Position numbers and translations under genes: made by a program. A stretch of DNA of 64,000 nucleotides, taken from the NCBI RefSeq assembly GCF_002020355.1, contig NZ_MPZV01000003.1:1-64000 (forward strand), in the 5' to 3' direction. Positions 10,311 through 19,736 of this stretch are shown here, one piece after another; position 1 is the stretch's first letter; each line of letters begins with the position of its first letter. The notes beneath the pieces were generated by a model that saw only the letters and a program-made list of their open reading frames with translations, was not told the origin of the DNA and searched no databases. The DNA comes from Thioclava sediminum. GTDB lineage: Bacteria; Pseudomonadota; Alphaproteobacteria; Rhodobacterales; Rhodobacteraceae.

Positions 10311-11207
10311 CTAACGGCGGCCTTCACGACGCAATTTGGCCTGCCGCCACAGCGCGTAGAGGCCAGAGCCCACGATCACCGCCCCGCCAATGAGCGTCCA
10401 GCGATCCGGCGGCTCGGCGAAAACGACGGTCGAAATCACCACGGCGAAGGCGAGGCGCGAATAGCGAAACGGCATGATGACCGCGATCTCGCCCAGCCGC
10501 ACCGAGGCGATCAGCGCGTAATAGCCCACCGGCCCGATCGCGAGCGCGCCCGCAAGGTAGAGCCAATCCATCGGCTCGGGCGTGACGATCGGCTCGGGCA
10601 GGACTGCCAACAGCACCAACCCTAGCGGCAGCACGCAGAAGAAGCCCAGCGTCGCCACCTGCAGCGAGGTCACATCGCGCGGCACGCGCCGCGTCGTGAC
10701 GTCGCGCATCGACAGGCCGATGACCGCGCCGACCGCGAGAAGCGAGAGCATCGAGAATTCGTCCGTGCCGGGGCGGATCACGACGAGCACGCCCAGAAAA
10801 CCGATCAGAATGGCCGAGAGCCTGCGCCAGCCGACCCGCTCCTTGAGAAAGATCGCCGCGCCAAGCGTGGTCGCAAGCGGCGTCGCCTGATGGATCGCGG
10901 TGGCCTGGGCCAGCGGCGTGAAGGCCACGGCGGAGACGAAGAAGCCGGTGCCGACGATCTCGCCCAGATTGCGCAGCCAGAGCGCCGAGGACAGCAGCGA
11001 GCGGGTGAAGATCCGTTCGCCTTTAAGCTTGGCGAGCACCGCGAAGATCGTCGCGCCGCCAAGCCCCACGGCGGCGAGAATTTGCCCCACCGGCCAGTCG
11101 CCCGCGAGCATTTTGATGAACATATCCTCCAGCGCGAACCCTGCCATCGCGAGGATCATCAGCATCGAGCCGAGCAGGTTATCGTGGTCGGTGGGTTCGG
11201 GTGTCAT
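10311..11207 (-). CDS. DMT superfamily transporter (EamA domains)
   Basis: A 298-residue inner-membrane protein with about ten hydrophobic helices arranged as two EamA repeats (about residues 15-145 and 155-285). EamA exporters move small metabolites out of the cell. The substrate cannot be read from sequence. It is upstream of eno on the same strand, with 105 bp between them. Confidence 0.85.
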   Translation of the reverse strand: MTPEPTDHDNLLGSMLMILAMAGFALEDMFIKMLAGDWPVGQILAAVGLGGATIFAVLAKLKGERIFTRSLLSSALWLRNLGEIVGTGFFVSAVAFTPLAQATAIHQATPLATTLGAAIFLKERVGWRRLSAILIGFLGVLVVIRPGTDEFSMLSLLAVGAVIGLSMRDVTTRRVPRDVTSLQVATLGFFCVLPLGLVLLAVLPEPIVTPEPMDWLYLAGALAIGPVGYYALIASVRLGEIAVIMPFRYSRLAFAVVISTVVFAEPPDRWTLIGGAVIVGSGLYALWRQAKLRREGRR

Positions 11208-11271
11208 GGGGCGCTCCTGACCGGATGGTCAAGGCCCACCTAGCGCGGGTGTGATCGGCCTTCAAGGCGCG

Positions 11272-11991
11272 TCACGAACTGGGATGCGCCCGGGTGACGA
11301 TGCCACCGATATCGGCCCAGATCGGCAGGTGATCCGAGGCCACCCGCGCCAGCGGCGTATCCAGCACGCCCTTGCGCACCACGCGCAGACCCGGCGAGGT
11401 CACGATCCGGTCGAGCTGGCCGATCGGCGCGCGCGACGGGTAGGTCGCGCCCGGCGCATGGATGTGAAACCCGGTCAGCGCCTCGAACCCGTGCCGCGCG
11501 CGCCATTCGTTGAAATCGCCGATGGCGAGGGTGGGGTGCGGTTTCACCCCGGCCATGATCTCCGCGATCCGCGCCCATTGCGCGCGCCGATCCGTGCGCC
11601 GCAGCCCCAGATGTGCCGCGATCAGCAGGAAGGGCGCGCCGCTGTCGGGGGCGATATTCACCGCGATGGCGCCGCGTGGCTCGAGGCCGGGCAGGGTGAC
11701 CGGCTCGACCCCCAGCACCCGCGAGCCGCGCCGCACCAGCACGACCTGCCCATGCCAGCCCAACGAGGCGGCGGTGGTGCGGGGCATGTCGTGGCGGATG
11801 AAGTCGGTCTCTTCCTCGATCAGTTTTTGCGGCAGCGCCGCTGGCCGCTCGCCCATGCGCTTGTCGACCTCCTGCAAGGCGATCACATCGGCATGCAGCG
11901 CATTGATGACATTCACGACCCGCGCCGGATCATGCTTGCGGTCGGTCCCCACGCATTTGTGCAGATTGTAGGAAGCGATCCGAAGTGTCAT
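11272..11991 (-). CDS. endonuclease/exonuclease/phosphatase family protein
   Basis: The 239-residue protein has the complete EEP active-site set: an N-terminal SYNLHKC, metal-binding glutamate in ALQEVDKR, LIAAHLGL, AIGDFNEW, the LDRI strand and SDHLPIW at the C terminus. The fold covers DNases and lipid or sugar phosphatases, so the substrate is open. No signal peptide is evident. The start is the ATG at 11991. Confidence 0.85.
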   Translation of the reverse strand: MTLRIASYNLHKCVGTDRKHDPARVVNVINALHADVIALQEVDKRMGERPAALPQKLIEEETDFIRHDMPRTTAASLGWHGQVVLVRRGSRVLGVEPVTLPGLEPRGAIAVNIAPDSGAPFLLIAAHLGLRRTDRRAQWARIAEIMAGVKPHPTLAIGDFNEWRARHGFEALTGFHIHAPGATYPSRAPIGQLDRIVTSPGLRVVRKGVLDTPLARVASDHLPIWADIGGIVTRAHPSS

Positions 11992-12018
11992 TTTTCTGAG
12001 TGCCTTACAGGGTGTTCT

Positions 12019-13449
12019 TTATGTGCCGCAGAAGGTCCGATACACCCGTTCATCGGATTTCGGCGCAGCTTCATATGCGGCGTAACGCGGGTCCTCCGCA
12101 TAGGGATCCGCGAGCGCGGCCATGAGGCTATGGAGCGGGCTGTCATCGCCTTCGACCGCCGCCGCGATCATTTCCTCGATCCGGTGATTGCGCGGGATGC
12201 GCAGCGGGTTCGCGGCGGCCATGACGGAGTGCGGATCATCCTCGCTGGCGATCCGCTTTTCCCAGCCCTCGCGCCAGAGATCAAAGGCCATCGGCTCGGT
12301 GAATTCCTTGCTCGCTGTCTTAGGATCGCGCCGCAACGCACTGAACACGCGCGTGAAATCGGCTTTCTCGGTCGACATGCGGTTCAGCAGATCCTCGATC
12401 AGTGGCAGATCGTCCTCGGTCGCTTCCGCGATGCCGATCTTGCGGCCCATCAGTCGCAGCCACTCGCGCTGATAGACGCCGATGAAGCTGTCGACCGCGG
12501 CGCTCGCCTGTTCGATGGCGGCATCATCGTCACCGATGAGCGGCATCAGGCAGGTCGCGAATTGCGCGAGGTTCCAGACCGCCACTTGCGGCTGGCGCGC
12601 ATAGGCATAACGCCCTTGTTGGTCGATGGAAGAGAAGACGCGCCCCGGATGGTAGTGGTCCATGAAAGCGCAGGGGCCATAGTCGATCGTCTCGCCCGAA
12701 AGCGCCATATTGTCGGTGTTCATCACGCCATGGATGAAGCCGATTGCCATCCATTTCGCGACCAGCTCGCCTTGCTTCGCCGCGACCGCGCGCAGCACCT
12801 CAAGTGGTGTCTTACAATCTGAATAGTGGCGCTCTATCAATGTGTTGAGAAGCGTTCTTAATCCTTCGCGGTCATTGCGCGCCGCGAAATACTGGAAGGT
12901 GCCGACGCGGATATGGCTGCGCGCGACGCGGGTCAGGATCGCACCGGGACGCCCCGAGGCGTCGCGCACCACCGTCTCGCCCGTGCGCACGGCGGCCAGC
13001 GCGCGCGTCGTCGGCACGCCCAGCTTCGCCATCGCTTCGCTGAGAACATATTCACGCAACACCGGCCCGAGCCACGCCCGCCCGTCAGAGCGACCGCGCG
13101 AAAACGGCGTGCGTCCCGCGCCTTTCAGTTGCAGATCGAAGCGCTTGCCGTCCGGCGCCACGATCTCGCCCAGCAGCACCGCGCGCCCGTCGCCCAGACG
13201 CGGCACGAAGCCGCCGAACTGATGGCCCGCATAGGCCTGTGCGATCGGTTCGGCGCCTTCGGGCATCGTGTTGCCCGCCAGCATCGCGAGCCCCTCGGGG
13301 CTTTCCAGCCAATCGGCATCGAGCCCCAAACGCTCGGCAAGGTCGCTGTTCAGGATCACCAGCTCGGGCGCTTTCACCGGTTGGGGCGGCTGACGCTCGA
13401 AGAAGCTGTCGGGCAGGCGGGCATAGCTGTTGTCGAAGGGAATGGTCAT
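12019..13449 (-). CDS. selO: SelO/YdiU family protein adenylyltransferase
   Basis: SelO is a pseudokinase-fold enzyme that transfers AMP from ATP to protein hydroxyls and is linked to redox homeostasis. The 476-residue protein has the family's conserved YAGHQFGGF, LQLKGAGRTPFSRG, IHGVMNTDNMALSG and DYGPCAFMD segments. The conserved near-terminal cysteine, the Sec position in eukaryotic SelO, is present in the last residues (TFCGT). The start is the ATG at 13449. Confidence 0.92.
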   Translation of the reverse strand: MTIPFDNSYARLPDSFFERQPPQPVKAPELVILNSDLAERLGLDADWLESPEGLAMLAGNTMPEGAEPIAQAYAGHQFGGFVPRLGDGRAVLLGEIVAPDGKRFDLQLKGAGRTPFSRGRSDGRAWLGPVLREYVLSEAMAKLGVPTTRALAAVRTGETVVRDASGRPGAILTRVARSHIRVGTFQYFAARNDREGLRTLLNTLIERHYSDCKTPLEVLRAVAAKQGELVAKWMAIGFIHGVMNTDNMALSGETIDYGPCAFMDHYHPGRVFSSIDQQGRYAYARQPQVAVWNLAQFATCLMPLIGDDDAAIEQASAAVDSFIGVYQREWLRLMGRKIGIAEATEDDLPLIEDLLNRMSTEKADFTRVFSALRRDPKTASKEFTEPMAFDLWREGWEKRIASEDDPHSVMAAANPLRIPRNHRIEEMIAAAVEGDDSPLHSLMAALADPYAEDPRYAAYEAAPKSDERVYRTFCGT

Positions 13450-13517
13450 AGGGTCTCCTTGCCTCCCTATCTAAGCCTCGTGCCGGTCAATCCAATCCCC
13501 GTTTTCGGTCGCGCCGC

Positions 13518-14624
13518 TTAATGCTCCATATCCGGCAGACCTTCGCGCGACAGCAGCACCGCCAAGGGGCGCAGGCGCGGGCTTTGGGCGCAGATGATCA
13601 TCAGCGCCACCATGATCGGCACGGCGAGGAACATCCCCGGCAGCCCCCAGACAGCGCCCCAGAAGGCGAGCGAGATGATGATCCCGAAGCTCGACAGCCG
13701 CAGCGCATGGCCCATCAGCATCGGGTCGATCACGTTGCCGATCACGAATTGCAGGATGCCGACCGCGATCAGCACCGTGCCCGCGGTATAGGGGTTCTGC
13801 GTCAGCACATAGACCGCGAGCGTCGCGATGACGGTTGCGATGATCGAGCCGATCGAGGGAATGAAGTTCAGCGCGAAGGTGATGATCGCGACCGGCAGCG
13901 CCAGATCGAACCCTCCTACGGTGAAGACGCCGTAGACCGCGACGGCGGTGACCGCGCTGACGATGGCTTTCACCAGAAGGTAGTGGTTCACCCGGCGCAT
14001 GATCGTGCCGACCATTCGCGCGATCCGCTCGGCGCTCTCGGAATCACCCATCAGCGAGTTGAGCTTGGCGTCGAACCAGATCCGCTCGGCAAAGAGGAAG
14101 CCCACGAAGAGAATGATCAGGATCGTGGCCGACAGCAGGTTCGAGGCCTGACCCGCCAAGGTCGTCAGATAGCCCGCCACCTGAATGCTCTGCATCGATT
14201 CCAGCACCGATTGCTCGACCTCGGGGCCCATCCAGCCGAAGAGCTGCGCGATCGCCTGCTGCGCGGGGCCCGCATAGTTCAGCACCATCGTCACGACCGT
14301 GTTGACCTGAGAGATCAGCACCGCGCTCAGCGTCAGAAGGCTTCCCGCGATCAGCGCCAGCGCCACCAGCGAGGCCAGACGCGGCGGAATCGAGACCGGC
14401 CCGATGCGCAGCCGCCCGACCGCGTTGATCGCCTCGGAAGTCAGCGAGAACAGGATGATCGCGATGGCCAGCGAGATCAGGATGAACTTCGCCTGCACCA
14501 TCAGGAACAGCGCCAGAGCAAAGGCGATGATGCCCAGAAGCACATTGGTGAGCGCACGCGGCTCGAACGCGCGCCCATCGATCAGGGCAGGGTGGCCCTC
14601 ATCGGGAGTGTCCTTCATCTTCAT
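13518..14624 (-). CDS. AI-2E family transporter (TqsA/PerM-like permease)
   Basis: A roughly 368-residue inner-membrane protein with about eight transmembrane helices. The central amphipathic region and late motif NVIDPMLMGHALRLS, followed by GAVWGLPGMFLAVP, are typical of the AI-2E (PerM/TqsA) family. Members have been linked to autoinducer-2 export or Na+/H+ antiport; the substrate here is unknown. Three ATGs at 14627, 14624 and 14618 compete. I chose 14624 for its spacing from AGGAAG. Confidence 0.82.
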   Translation of the reverse strand: MKMKDTPDEGHPALIDGRAFEPRALTNVLLGIIAFALALFLMVQAKFILISLAIAIILFSLTSEAINAVGRLRIGPVSIPPRLASLVALALIAGSLLTLSAVLISQVNTVVTMVLNYAGPAQQAIAQLFGWMGPEVEQSVLESMQSIQVAGYLTTLAGQASNLLSATILIILFVGFLFAERIWFDAKLNSLMGDSESAERIARMVGTIMRRVNHYLLVKAIVSAVTAVAVYGVFTVGGFDLALPVAIITFALNFIPSIGSIIATVIATLAVYVLTQNPYTAGTVLIAVGILQFVIGNVIDPMLMGHALRLSSFGIIISLAFWGAVWGLPGMFLAVPIMVALMIICAQSPRLRPLAVLLSREGLPDMEH

Positions 14625-14797
14625 CATCTTCCTGTGCCTGACCCTGACGGGGCCGTAACCGGTTTTTCTTATGCTAGGAGCCGCCGCGCAGGCGCGCAAG
14701 CGCCGAACCCGCGTGATTTCAGGGCTTTTTCATGACCTGCGCATTATTCCGGTTCGGGTCTTGCATCCCGCCCGGATTTGCGGATAAACCCGCCGGC

Positions 14798-14887
14798 GGA
14801 GCGGTGGCCGAGTGGTCGAAGGCGCACGCCTGGAAAGTGTGTAGGCGGGGAACCGTCTCGAGGGTTCGAATCCCTTCCGCTCCGCCA
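14798..14887 (+). tRNA. tRNA-Ser (anticodon GGA)
   Basis: A class II tRNA of 90 bases. The acceptor stem GGAGCGG at 14798-14804 pairs with CCGCTCC at 14877-14883, the anticodon loop is CTGGAAA (GGA, Ser), a long variable arm follows, the T-loop is GGTTCGAATCC, and CCA is encoded. Confidence 0.95.
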
Positions 14888-14994
14888 CAATCCCCCAGTA
14901 TTCGTCAATAGTACCCGCTTTGCGCAGGCCGCGCGTGACCTCTTTTCGGTCATGTCCACGCGGGCAGGCGCGCCGCCCGCGTGTTCGGGTCACC

Positions 14995-16197
14995 TCAACC
15001 CACCACGTTGAACGCGGGGCCGTAGGGATAGCCGGTGATGTCCTCGCCGCCGTCCTCGGTGATCACGAGGATGTCGTGCTCGCGGTAGCCGCCCGCGCCG
15101 GGCTGGCCCTCGGGGATCGTCAGCATCGGCTCCATCGAGATCACCATGCCGGGCTCCAGCACCGTGTCGATATCCTCGCGCAGCTCCAGCCCCGCTTCGC
15201 GCCCGTAGTAATGCGACAGCATCCCGAAGCTGTGGCCATAGCCGAAGGTGCGGTATTGAAGCAGGTCGCGCTCAGCGAAGATGGCGTTGATCTTCTCGGT
15301 CACCTCCGCGCAACTCGCGCCGGGCTTGAGCAAGCTCATCCCGTATTCATGAGCGGCGACATTCGCCTCCCAGATCGCGCGCGACGCATCATCGACCTCG
15401 CCGACAAACAGCGTCCGCTCCAGTGCCGTGTAATAGCCCGAGATCATCGGGAAGGTGTTCAGCGACAGGATATCGCCACGCTGCAACACGCGCCCCGTCA
15501 CCGGGTTATGCGCGCCGTCGGTGTTGATGCCGGACTGGAACCAGACCCAGGTGTCGCGATACTCGGCCTCGGGAAAGCGCTTGGCGATCTCCAGCTCCAT
15601 TGCGTCGCGGCCCGCCATCGCCACGTCGATTTCGCGCACACCTTCGCGGATCGCCTCGCGGATCGCGTAGCCACCCACATCGGCGACGGCCGCGCCTTGC
15701 CGGATCAGCGCGATCTCGGCGGGGGATTTGTGCATCCGTTGCCGCATCGTGGCCGGGGCGATGTCATGGGTCTGCGAGGGCTCGAGGAAATCCTGCAGGA
15801 GCGCCGCCTGCGCCAGCGTCAGGTGATCGGATTCGACGCCCAGAACGCGGCGTTTGCCCGTCACCGAGGCAATCGCGCGCCAGTAATTGTTCCGCGCCCA
15901 GTCGGTATAGGTGATGTTATCGCCATGGCAGCGCCGCCACGGCTGCGCGGCATCGATCCCCGCCGAGATCGTCACGCTGTCGGTCGGTGTCACGACCAGC
16001 GCGTAAGGCCGCCCGAAAGCGCAGTACAGAAAGCCCGAGTAATAGGCGATATTATGCATCGAGGTGAACAGGCAGGCCTCAATGCCCGCTTCGGTCATCG
16101 CCGCGCGCAGACCCGCGAGCCGTGCGTCGTATTCGGTGGCGGCGAAGGGCAGGATGCGCTCGCCTTGGTGAAAGCGGTAAAAAGCAGGACGGTCCAT
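14995..16197 (-). CDS. creatinase (creatine amidinohydrolase)
   Basis: Creatinase hydrolyses creatine to sarcosine and urea. The 400-residue protein has the creatinase fold (N-terminal domain plus M24 pita-bread domain) and long stretches that I recognise from Pseudomonas creatinase: SFGRPYALVVT-like CAFGRPYALVVT, FQSGINTDGAHNPV carrying the catalytic histidine, FPMISGYYTALERTLF and YGHSFGMLSHYYGREAG. The active-site glutamates in ALERT and SMEPM are present. These matches favour creatinase over a general Xaa-Pro aminopeptidase. The ATG at 16197 has AGGAAG 8 bases upstream; a GTG at 16203 is possible. It is divergent from a BCCT transporter that could import creatine. Confidence 0.88.
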   Translation of the reverse strand: MDRPAFYRFHQGERILPFAATEYDARLAGLRAAMTEAGIEACLFTSMHNIAYYSGFLYCAFGRPYALVVTPTDSVTISAGIDAAQPWRRCHGDNITYTDWARNNYWRAIASVTGKRRVLGVESDHLTLAQAALLQDFLEPSQTHDIAPATMRQRMHKSPAEIALIRQGAAVADVGGYAIREAIREGVREIDVAMAGRDAMELEIAKRFPEAEYRDTWVWFQSGINTDGAHNPVTGRVLQRGDILSLNTFPMISGYYTALERTLFVGEVDDASRAIWEANVAAHEYGMSLLKPGASCAEVTEKINAIFAERDLLQYRTFGYGHSFGMLSHYYGREAGLELREDIDTVLEPGMVISMEPMLTIPEGQPGAGGYREHDILVITEDGGEDITGYPYGPAFNVVG

Positions 16198-16545
16198 CGG
16201 CACTCTTCCTTATCAGAGGCCACAGCGCGCCGAGGGACGATCTTCCCCCGTCGCGCGCTGCGACAAAGCAAGATCCCGGCGTGCAGGATGGGTGAGACAG
16301 GGCGGGCGCAAGCTGCGCCGGCGACGCCATCGCCTTCAGCCCTGCGCGGCAGATTGGGCGAAAATCTCCTCGCTGCCAAGCCCCTCCATTCCGTCGCGTG
16401 CGATTTGCTTTTTCACAAATCGGCGGAACCCGGCGCACGCATGAAACATTGATCGATCCGAGGGAACCCTGCCGAGACGTGCGGGGATTGGGCGCCCAGT
16501 TTCGTCAACCGACGCGATCCGGCGCACCAACAGAAAGGGAGACCA
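16198..16545. other. divergent intergenic region, creatinase/BCCT
   Basis: About 350 bp between two divergent genes, presumably holding both promoters. The BCCT ribosome-binding site AAAGGGA lies at 16534-16540. I see no convincing gene, palindrome or regulator site; short frames here have no family features. Confidence 0.5.
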
Positions 16546-18204
16546 ATGCACGATAAGATGCCGCAAGAACGGCTGTTCATATTCCCCAAGGTCCACAAGA
16601 CGGTGTTCCTCGTCTCTGCGGTCCTCATCATCGGGTTCATCATCTTCGGCGCCATGTTCAGCGATCAGGCCAAGGCGCTCTTCACCGGCTTGCAGGACTG
16701 GCTCGCGACCAATCTAGGCTGGGCGCTGATCGTCGAGGTGAACCTATTCCTCGCCGCAACGGTCTTTCTCGCCTTCGGACCTTATGGCGATATCCGACTG
16801 GGTCGCATGACCGACAAGCCCGCTTACGGGCTTTTTTCATGGACGGCGATGCTGTTCTCGGCCGGGATCGGGATCGGTCTGATCTACTGGGGCGTGGCAG
16901 AGCCTCTGTATCACTTCTTCGCCCCGCCTGTCGGTGAGGCGGAAACCCAAGCCTCCGCCCGGCAAGCGATGACCATCGCCTTCATGCACTGGGGCTTTCA
17001 GGCCTGGGCGATCTATGCGGTCGTGGCGCTGGCGCTGGCCTATTTCCACTTCCGCAAGGGCCTGCCGCTGACGATCCGCTCGGCGCTCTATCCGCTTCTG
17101 GGCGAGAAGATCTACGGGCCGTGGGGCTCTGCGGTCGATATTCTCGCGGTGTTCGGCACCATGTTCGGGATCGTGACCTCGCTGGGTCTGGGCGCGATGC
17201 AGATCAATTCGGGCCTCGGCACCGTCTTCGGCATCGACCAATCGCCCTTCGTACAGATCATCATCATCGCCTGCATCACGGCGGCTGCGACCCTTTCGGT
17301 CGTGGCGGGCCTCGATGGCGGGATCAAGCGACTGTCGAACCTCAATATCGGCCTGTCGATCGTGTTCCTCGCCTTCATGGTGATCGTCGGGCCGACCATC
17401 TTCATCTTCGACCTCTTCGTCCAAAGCTATGGCGATTACATCGCGGAGCTCGTCAGCTGGGGCTCGTGGACCGAGGCGTGGCAGAAGGACGGCTCGTGGC
17501 AGAATAGCTGGACCATCTTCTACTGGGCGTGGTGGATCTCCTGGTCGCCCTTCGTGGGCGTCTTCATCGCGCGCATCTCGAAAGGGCGCACGATCCGCGA
17601 ATTCGTGGTGGGCGTGATGCTCTTGCCGACCACGATCATGTTCTTCTGGTTCTGCGCCTTCGGGGGCACCGCGCTCGACATCTCGCTGGGCGGTGACAGC
17701 ACCATCGTGGATGCAACGAAAAACGCCTATGGCGACGCGATGTTCGCGCTGCTCGAGCATTTCCCGCTGGCGAGCCTGATGTCGGGCTTCGCTGTGATCC
17801 TGATCGTGATGTGGTTCGTGACCTCCTCGGACTCGGGTTCTTTCGTGATCGACATGCTGACCGCGGGCGGCGATGCCGATCCGCCGAAGGTTCAGCGGAT
17901 CTTCTGGGCGATCACGGAAGGCGCGGTGGCCTCGGTGCTGCTGCTCGCAGGCGGGCTGAACGCGCTGCAGGCGGCGGCGGTCGTCGCGGGCTTCCCCTTC
18001 GCGATCGTGTGCTTCTTCATCCTCATCGGCTTGCTGAAAGCGCTGCGATGGGATCCCTTGATGCTCTATCGCCACAACCAGCGCTACCAGAGCGACGAGG
18101 AGGCCGATCATGCGATGCCCTCCGAATTGCCGGGCGATCTCTACGGGGCCGATCCGACCCCGCCGCCCGCACCGCAGGGCGCGCAGGCTAAACCTGCGGA
18201 ATGA
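16546..18204 (+). CDS. BCCT family transporter (betaine/choline/carnitine type)
   Basis: A 552-residue secondary transporter with twelve predicted helices. The family hallmarks are GIGIGLIYWGVAEPLYHF near residue 105, the MTIAFMHWGFQAWAIYA helix, and the signature region WTIFYWAWWISWSPFVGVF near residue 325 with its aromatic substrate-binding tryptophans. BCCT proteins take up quaternary or guanidino-type amines using Na+ or H+. Being divergent from creatinase suggests creatine or a related methylamine as substrate, which is inference. Confidence 0.9.
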   Translation: MHDKMPQERLFIFPKVHKTVFLVSAVLIIGFIIFGAMFSDQAKALFTGLQDWLATNLGWALIVEVNLFLAATVFLAFGPYGDIRLGRMTDKPAYGLFSWTAMLFSAGIGIGLIYWGVAEPLYHFFAPPVGEAETQASARQAMTIAFMHWGFQAWAIYAVVALALAYFHFRKGLPLTIRSALYPLLGEKIYGPWGSAVDILAVFGTMFGIVTSLGLGAMQINSGLGTVFGIDQSPFVQIIIIACITAAATLSVVAGLDGGIKRLSNLNIGLSIVFLAFMVIVGPTIFIFDLFVQSYGDYIAELVSWGSWTEAWQKDGSWQNSWTIFYWAWWISWSPFVGVFIARISKGRTIREFVVGVMLLPTTIMFFWFCAFGGTALDISLGGDSTIVDATKNAYGDAMFALLEHFPLASLMSGFAVILIVMWFVTSSDSGSFVIDMLTAGGDADPPKVQRIFWAITEGAVASVLLLAGGLNALQAAAVVAGFPFAIVCFFILIGLLKALRWDPLMLYRHNQRYQSDEEADHAMPSELPGDLYGADPTPPPAPQGAQAKPAE

Positions 18205-18225
18205 TCGCAAGATCGAAGACGAGAG

Positions 18226-18253
18226 AAGGCCGGGCCACAGCGCCCGGCCTTTT
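18226..18253 (+). terminator. intrinsic terminator after the BCCT gene
   Basis: AAGGCCGGGC at 18226-18235 pairs perfectly with GCCCGGCCTT at 18242-18251, and the T-run continues to 18253. It lies 22 bp after the BCCT stop. Confidence 0.85.
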
Positions 18254-18347
18254 CACATGGCGCGCAGGAGGGGCCGGAATGGCGTTAGGAAATTCTTAAT
18301 CGTGTTGACGCAGCGTTAGTGGAGTTCCTAACGGATGGGTAAGGTCG

Positions 18348-19172
18348 ATGAAGATTTCCCTGATCACTGCGGTCTACGATGCCGAGGACACCGTCGGCGA
18401 CGCCATCGCCTCGGTCGCACGGCAGAGCCACCGCGATCTCGAGCATCTCATAATCGAAGGGCGCTCGCGCGACGGCTCCCTCGCGGCGATCGAGGCTGCG
18501 CGCCATTCTCGGATGATAGCTTTCAGCGAGGCGGATGCAGGGCTCTACGATGCGCTCAACAAGGGTATCGCGCGGGCCACGGGCGAGGTCGTGGGCTTCG
18601 TTCATGCCGATGATATGCTGGCCCATGGTGATGCGCTGGCCCATGTCGCCGCGGCTTTCGCCGATCCGCAGGTCGAGGCCGTCTTCGCCAATCTCGATTA
18701 TGTCCTGCGCGGCGATCCGGGTACGGTGATCCGTCACTGGGCCAATGGCGGCTTCACCCCGGCCAAGCTGCGCCGGGGTTGGGCCCCCGCGCACCCGACG
18801 CTCTACCTGCGGCGTTCCACCTATGCGCGGCTGGGAGGCTTTAACACCTCTTACCGGATCGCGGCGGATTACGACTTCATGCTGCGTGTCTTCAGCGCGC
18901 TCCAAGGTCGCGCGGTCTATCTGCCCGAGCTTCTCTACAAGATGCGGCTGGGCGGCGTCAGCAACCGCTCGCTCGCGCATCTGCGGCGCAAGATGGTCGA
19001 GGATTATCGGGCGATCCGCGCCAATCATCTGGGTGGGCCAGTCTCGGCGCTCGGCGTGCTCGCGCGCAAGAACCTCTCCAAGCTGCGCCAGTTCGTCGAG
19101 CGTGACCAAGGCGCCACCACACCTGCCGATCACGCCCTTTTGCTGGACGTGAACCCGCGCAAGGCCCTATAG
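18348..19172 (+). CDS. family 2 glycosyltransferase
   Basis: The 274-residue protein has a GT-A fold start (ISLITAVYDAEDTVGDAIAS, residues 3-22), the nucleotide-sugar DxD-like site HADD near residue 87, and a later ED-type region around DYDFMLRV near residue 180. It resembles WcaA/WcaE-type glycosyltransferases of exopolysaccharide synthesis. No polymerase or export genes are adjacent, so it is a lone glycosyltransferase of unknown acceptor. The ATG at 18348 follows GGGTAAGG. Confidence 0.85.
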   Translation: MKISLITAVYDAEDTVGDAIASVARQSHRDLEHLIIEGRSRDGSLAAIEAARHSRMIAFSEADAGLYDALNKGIARATGEVVGFVHADDMLAHGDALAHVAAAFADPQVEAVFANLDYVLRGDPGTVIRHWANGGFTPAKLRRGWAPAHPTLYLRRSTYARLGGFNTSYRIAADYDFMLRVFSALQGRAVYLPELLYKMRLGGVSNRSLAHLRRKMVEDYRAIRANHLGGPVSALGVLARKNLSKLRQFVERDQGATTPADHALLLDVNPRKAL

Positions 19173-19236
19173 CTTGGGGAAATGATCCGCGCTGGGGGCA
19201 GGGCGCGCCCGTCCCACGCGCCATCCGGAGCGCAGA

Positions 19237-19674
19237 ATGTCGAAGACCATCCATATCCTCAACGGCCCGAACCTGAACCTTCTGGGCAAGCGCCAGCCCG
19301 AGATTTACGGCTCGGACACGCTCGAGGACGTGGAGCGGATCTGCCGCGAGGAGGCGCAGCCCAAGGGCTTCGAGGTCGCGCTGTTCCAGTCGAATTTCGA
19401 AGGCGAGATCGTCGAGCAGATCCACCGCGCGCGCGACGCGGCCTGCGCCATCGTGATCAATGCCGGCGCCTATACCCACACCTCCGTCGCGATCCTCGAT
19501 GCGCTCAACACCTTTGAGGGGCCGGTCTTCGAGGTGCATATTTCCAATGTTCACAAGCGGGAAAACTTCCGCCATCATTCCTTCATCTCGCAACGCGCGG
19601 AGGGGGTTCTGGCAGGCTTCGGGATTGAGGGCTACGCCCTCGCCACCCGCCGCGCCTGTTCGGTTCTGAGTTAA
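19237..19674 (+). CDS. aroQ: type II 3-dehydroquinate dehydratase
   Basis: AroQ removes water from 3-dehydroquinate in the shikimate pathway. The 145-residue protein keeps the catalytic set: Arg19 and Tyr24 in the flexible loop [10 protein letters not shown], the Asn in [10 protein letters not shown] near 75, His101 in EVHISN, and Arg108. The N-terminal [11 protein letters not shown] signature is intact. Confidence 0.97.
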   Translation: MSKTIHILNGPNLNLLGKRQPEIYGSDTLEDVERICREEAQPKGFEVALFQSNFEGEIVEQIHRARDAACAIVINAGAYTHTSVAILDALNTFEGPVFEVHISNVHKRENFRHHSFISQRAEGVLAGFGIEGYALATRRACSVLS

Positions 19675-19736
19675 GAGGGGGCTTTAAGATCGGTCTGCAA
19701 GGGTCTGAAAAGGTAGCAGGAATTTCGCGCCGGGTG

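Noticed and set aside
14740-14960. Short frames overlapping tRNA-Ser.
   Set aside because: They read through the tRNA in antisense and have no protein features.
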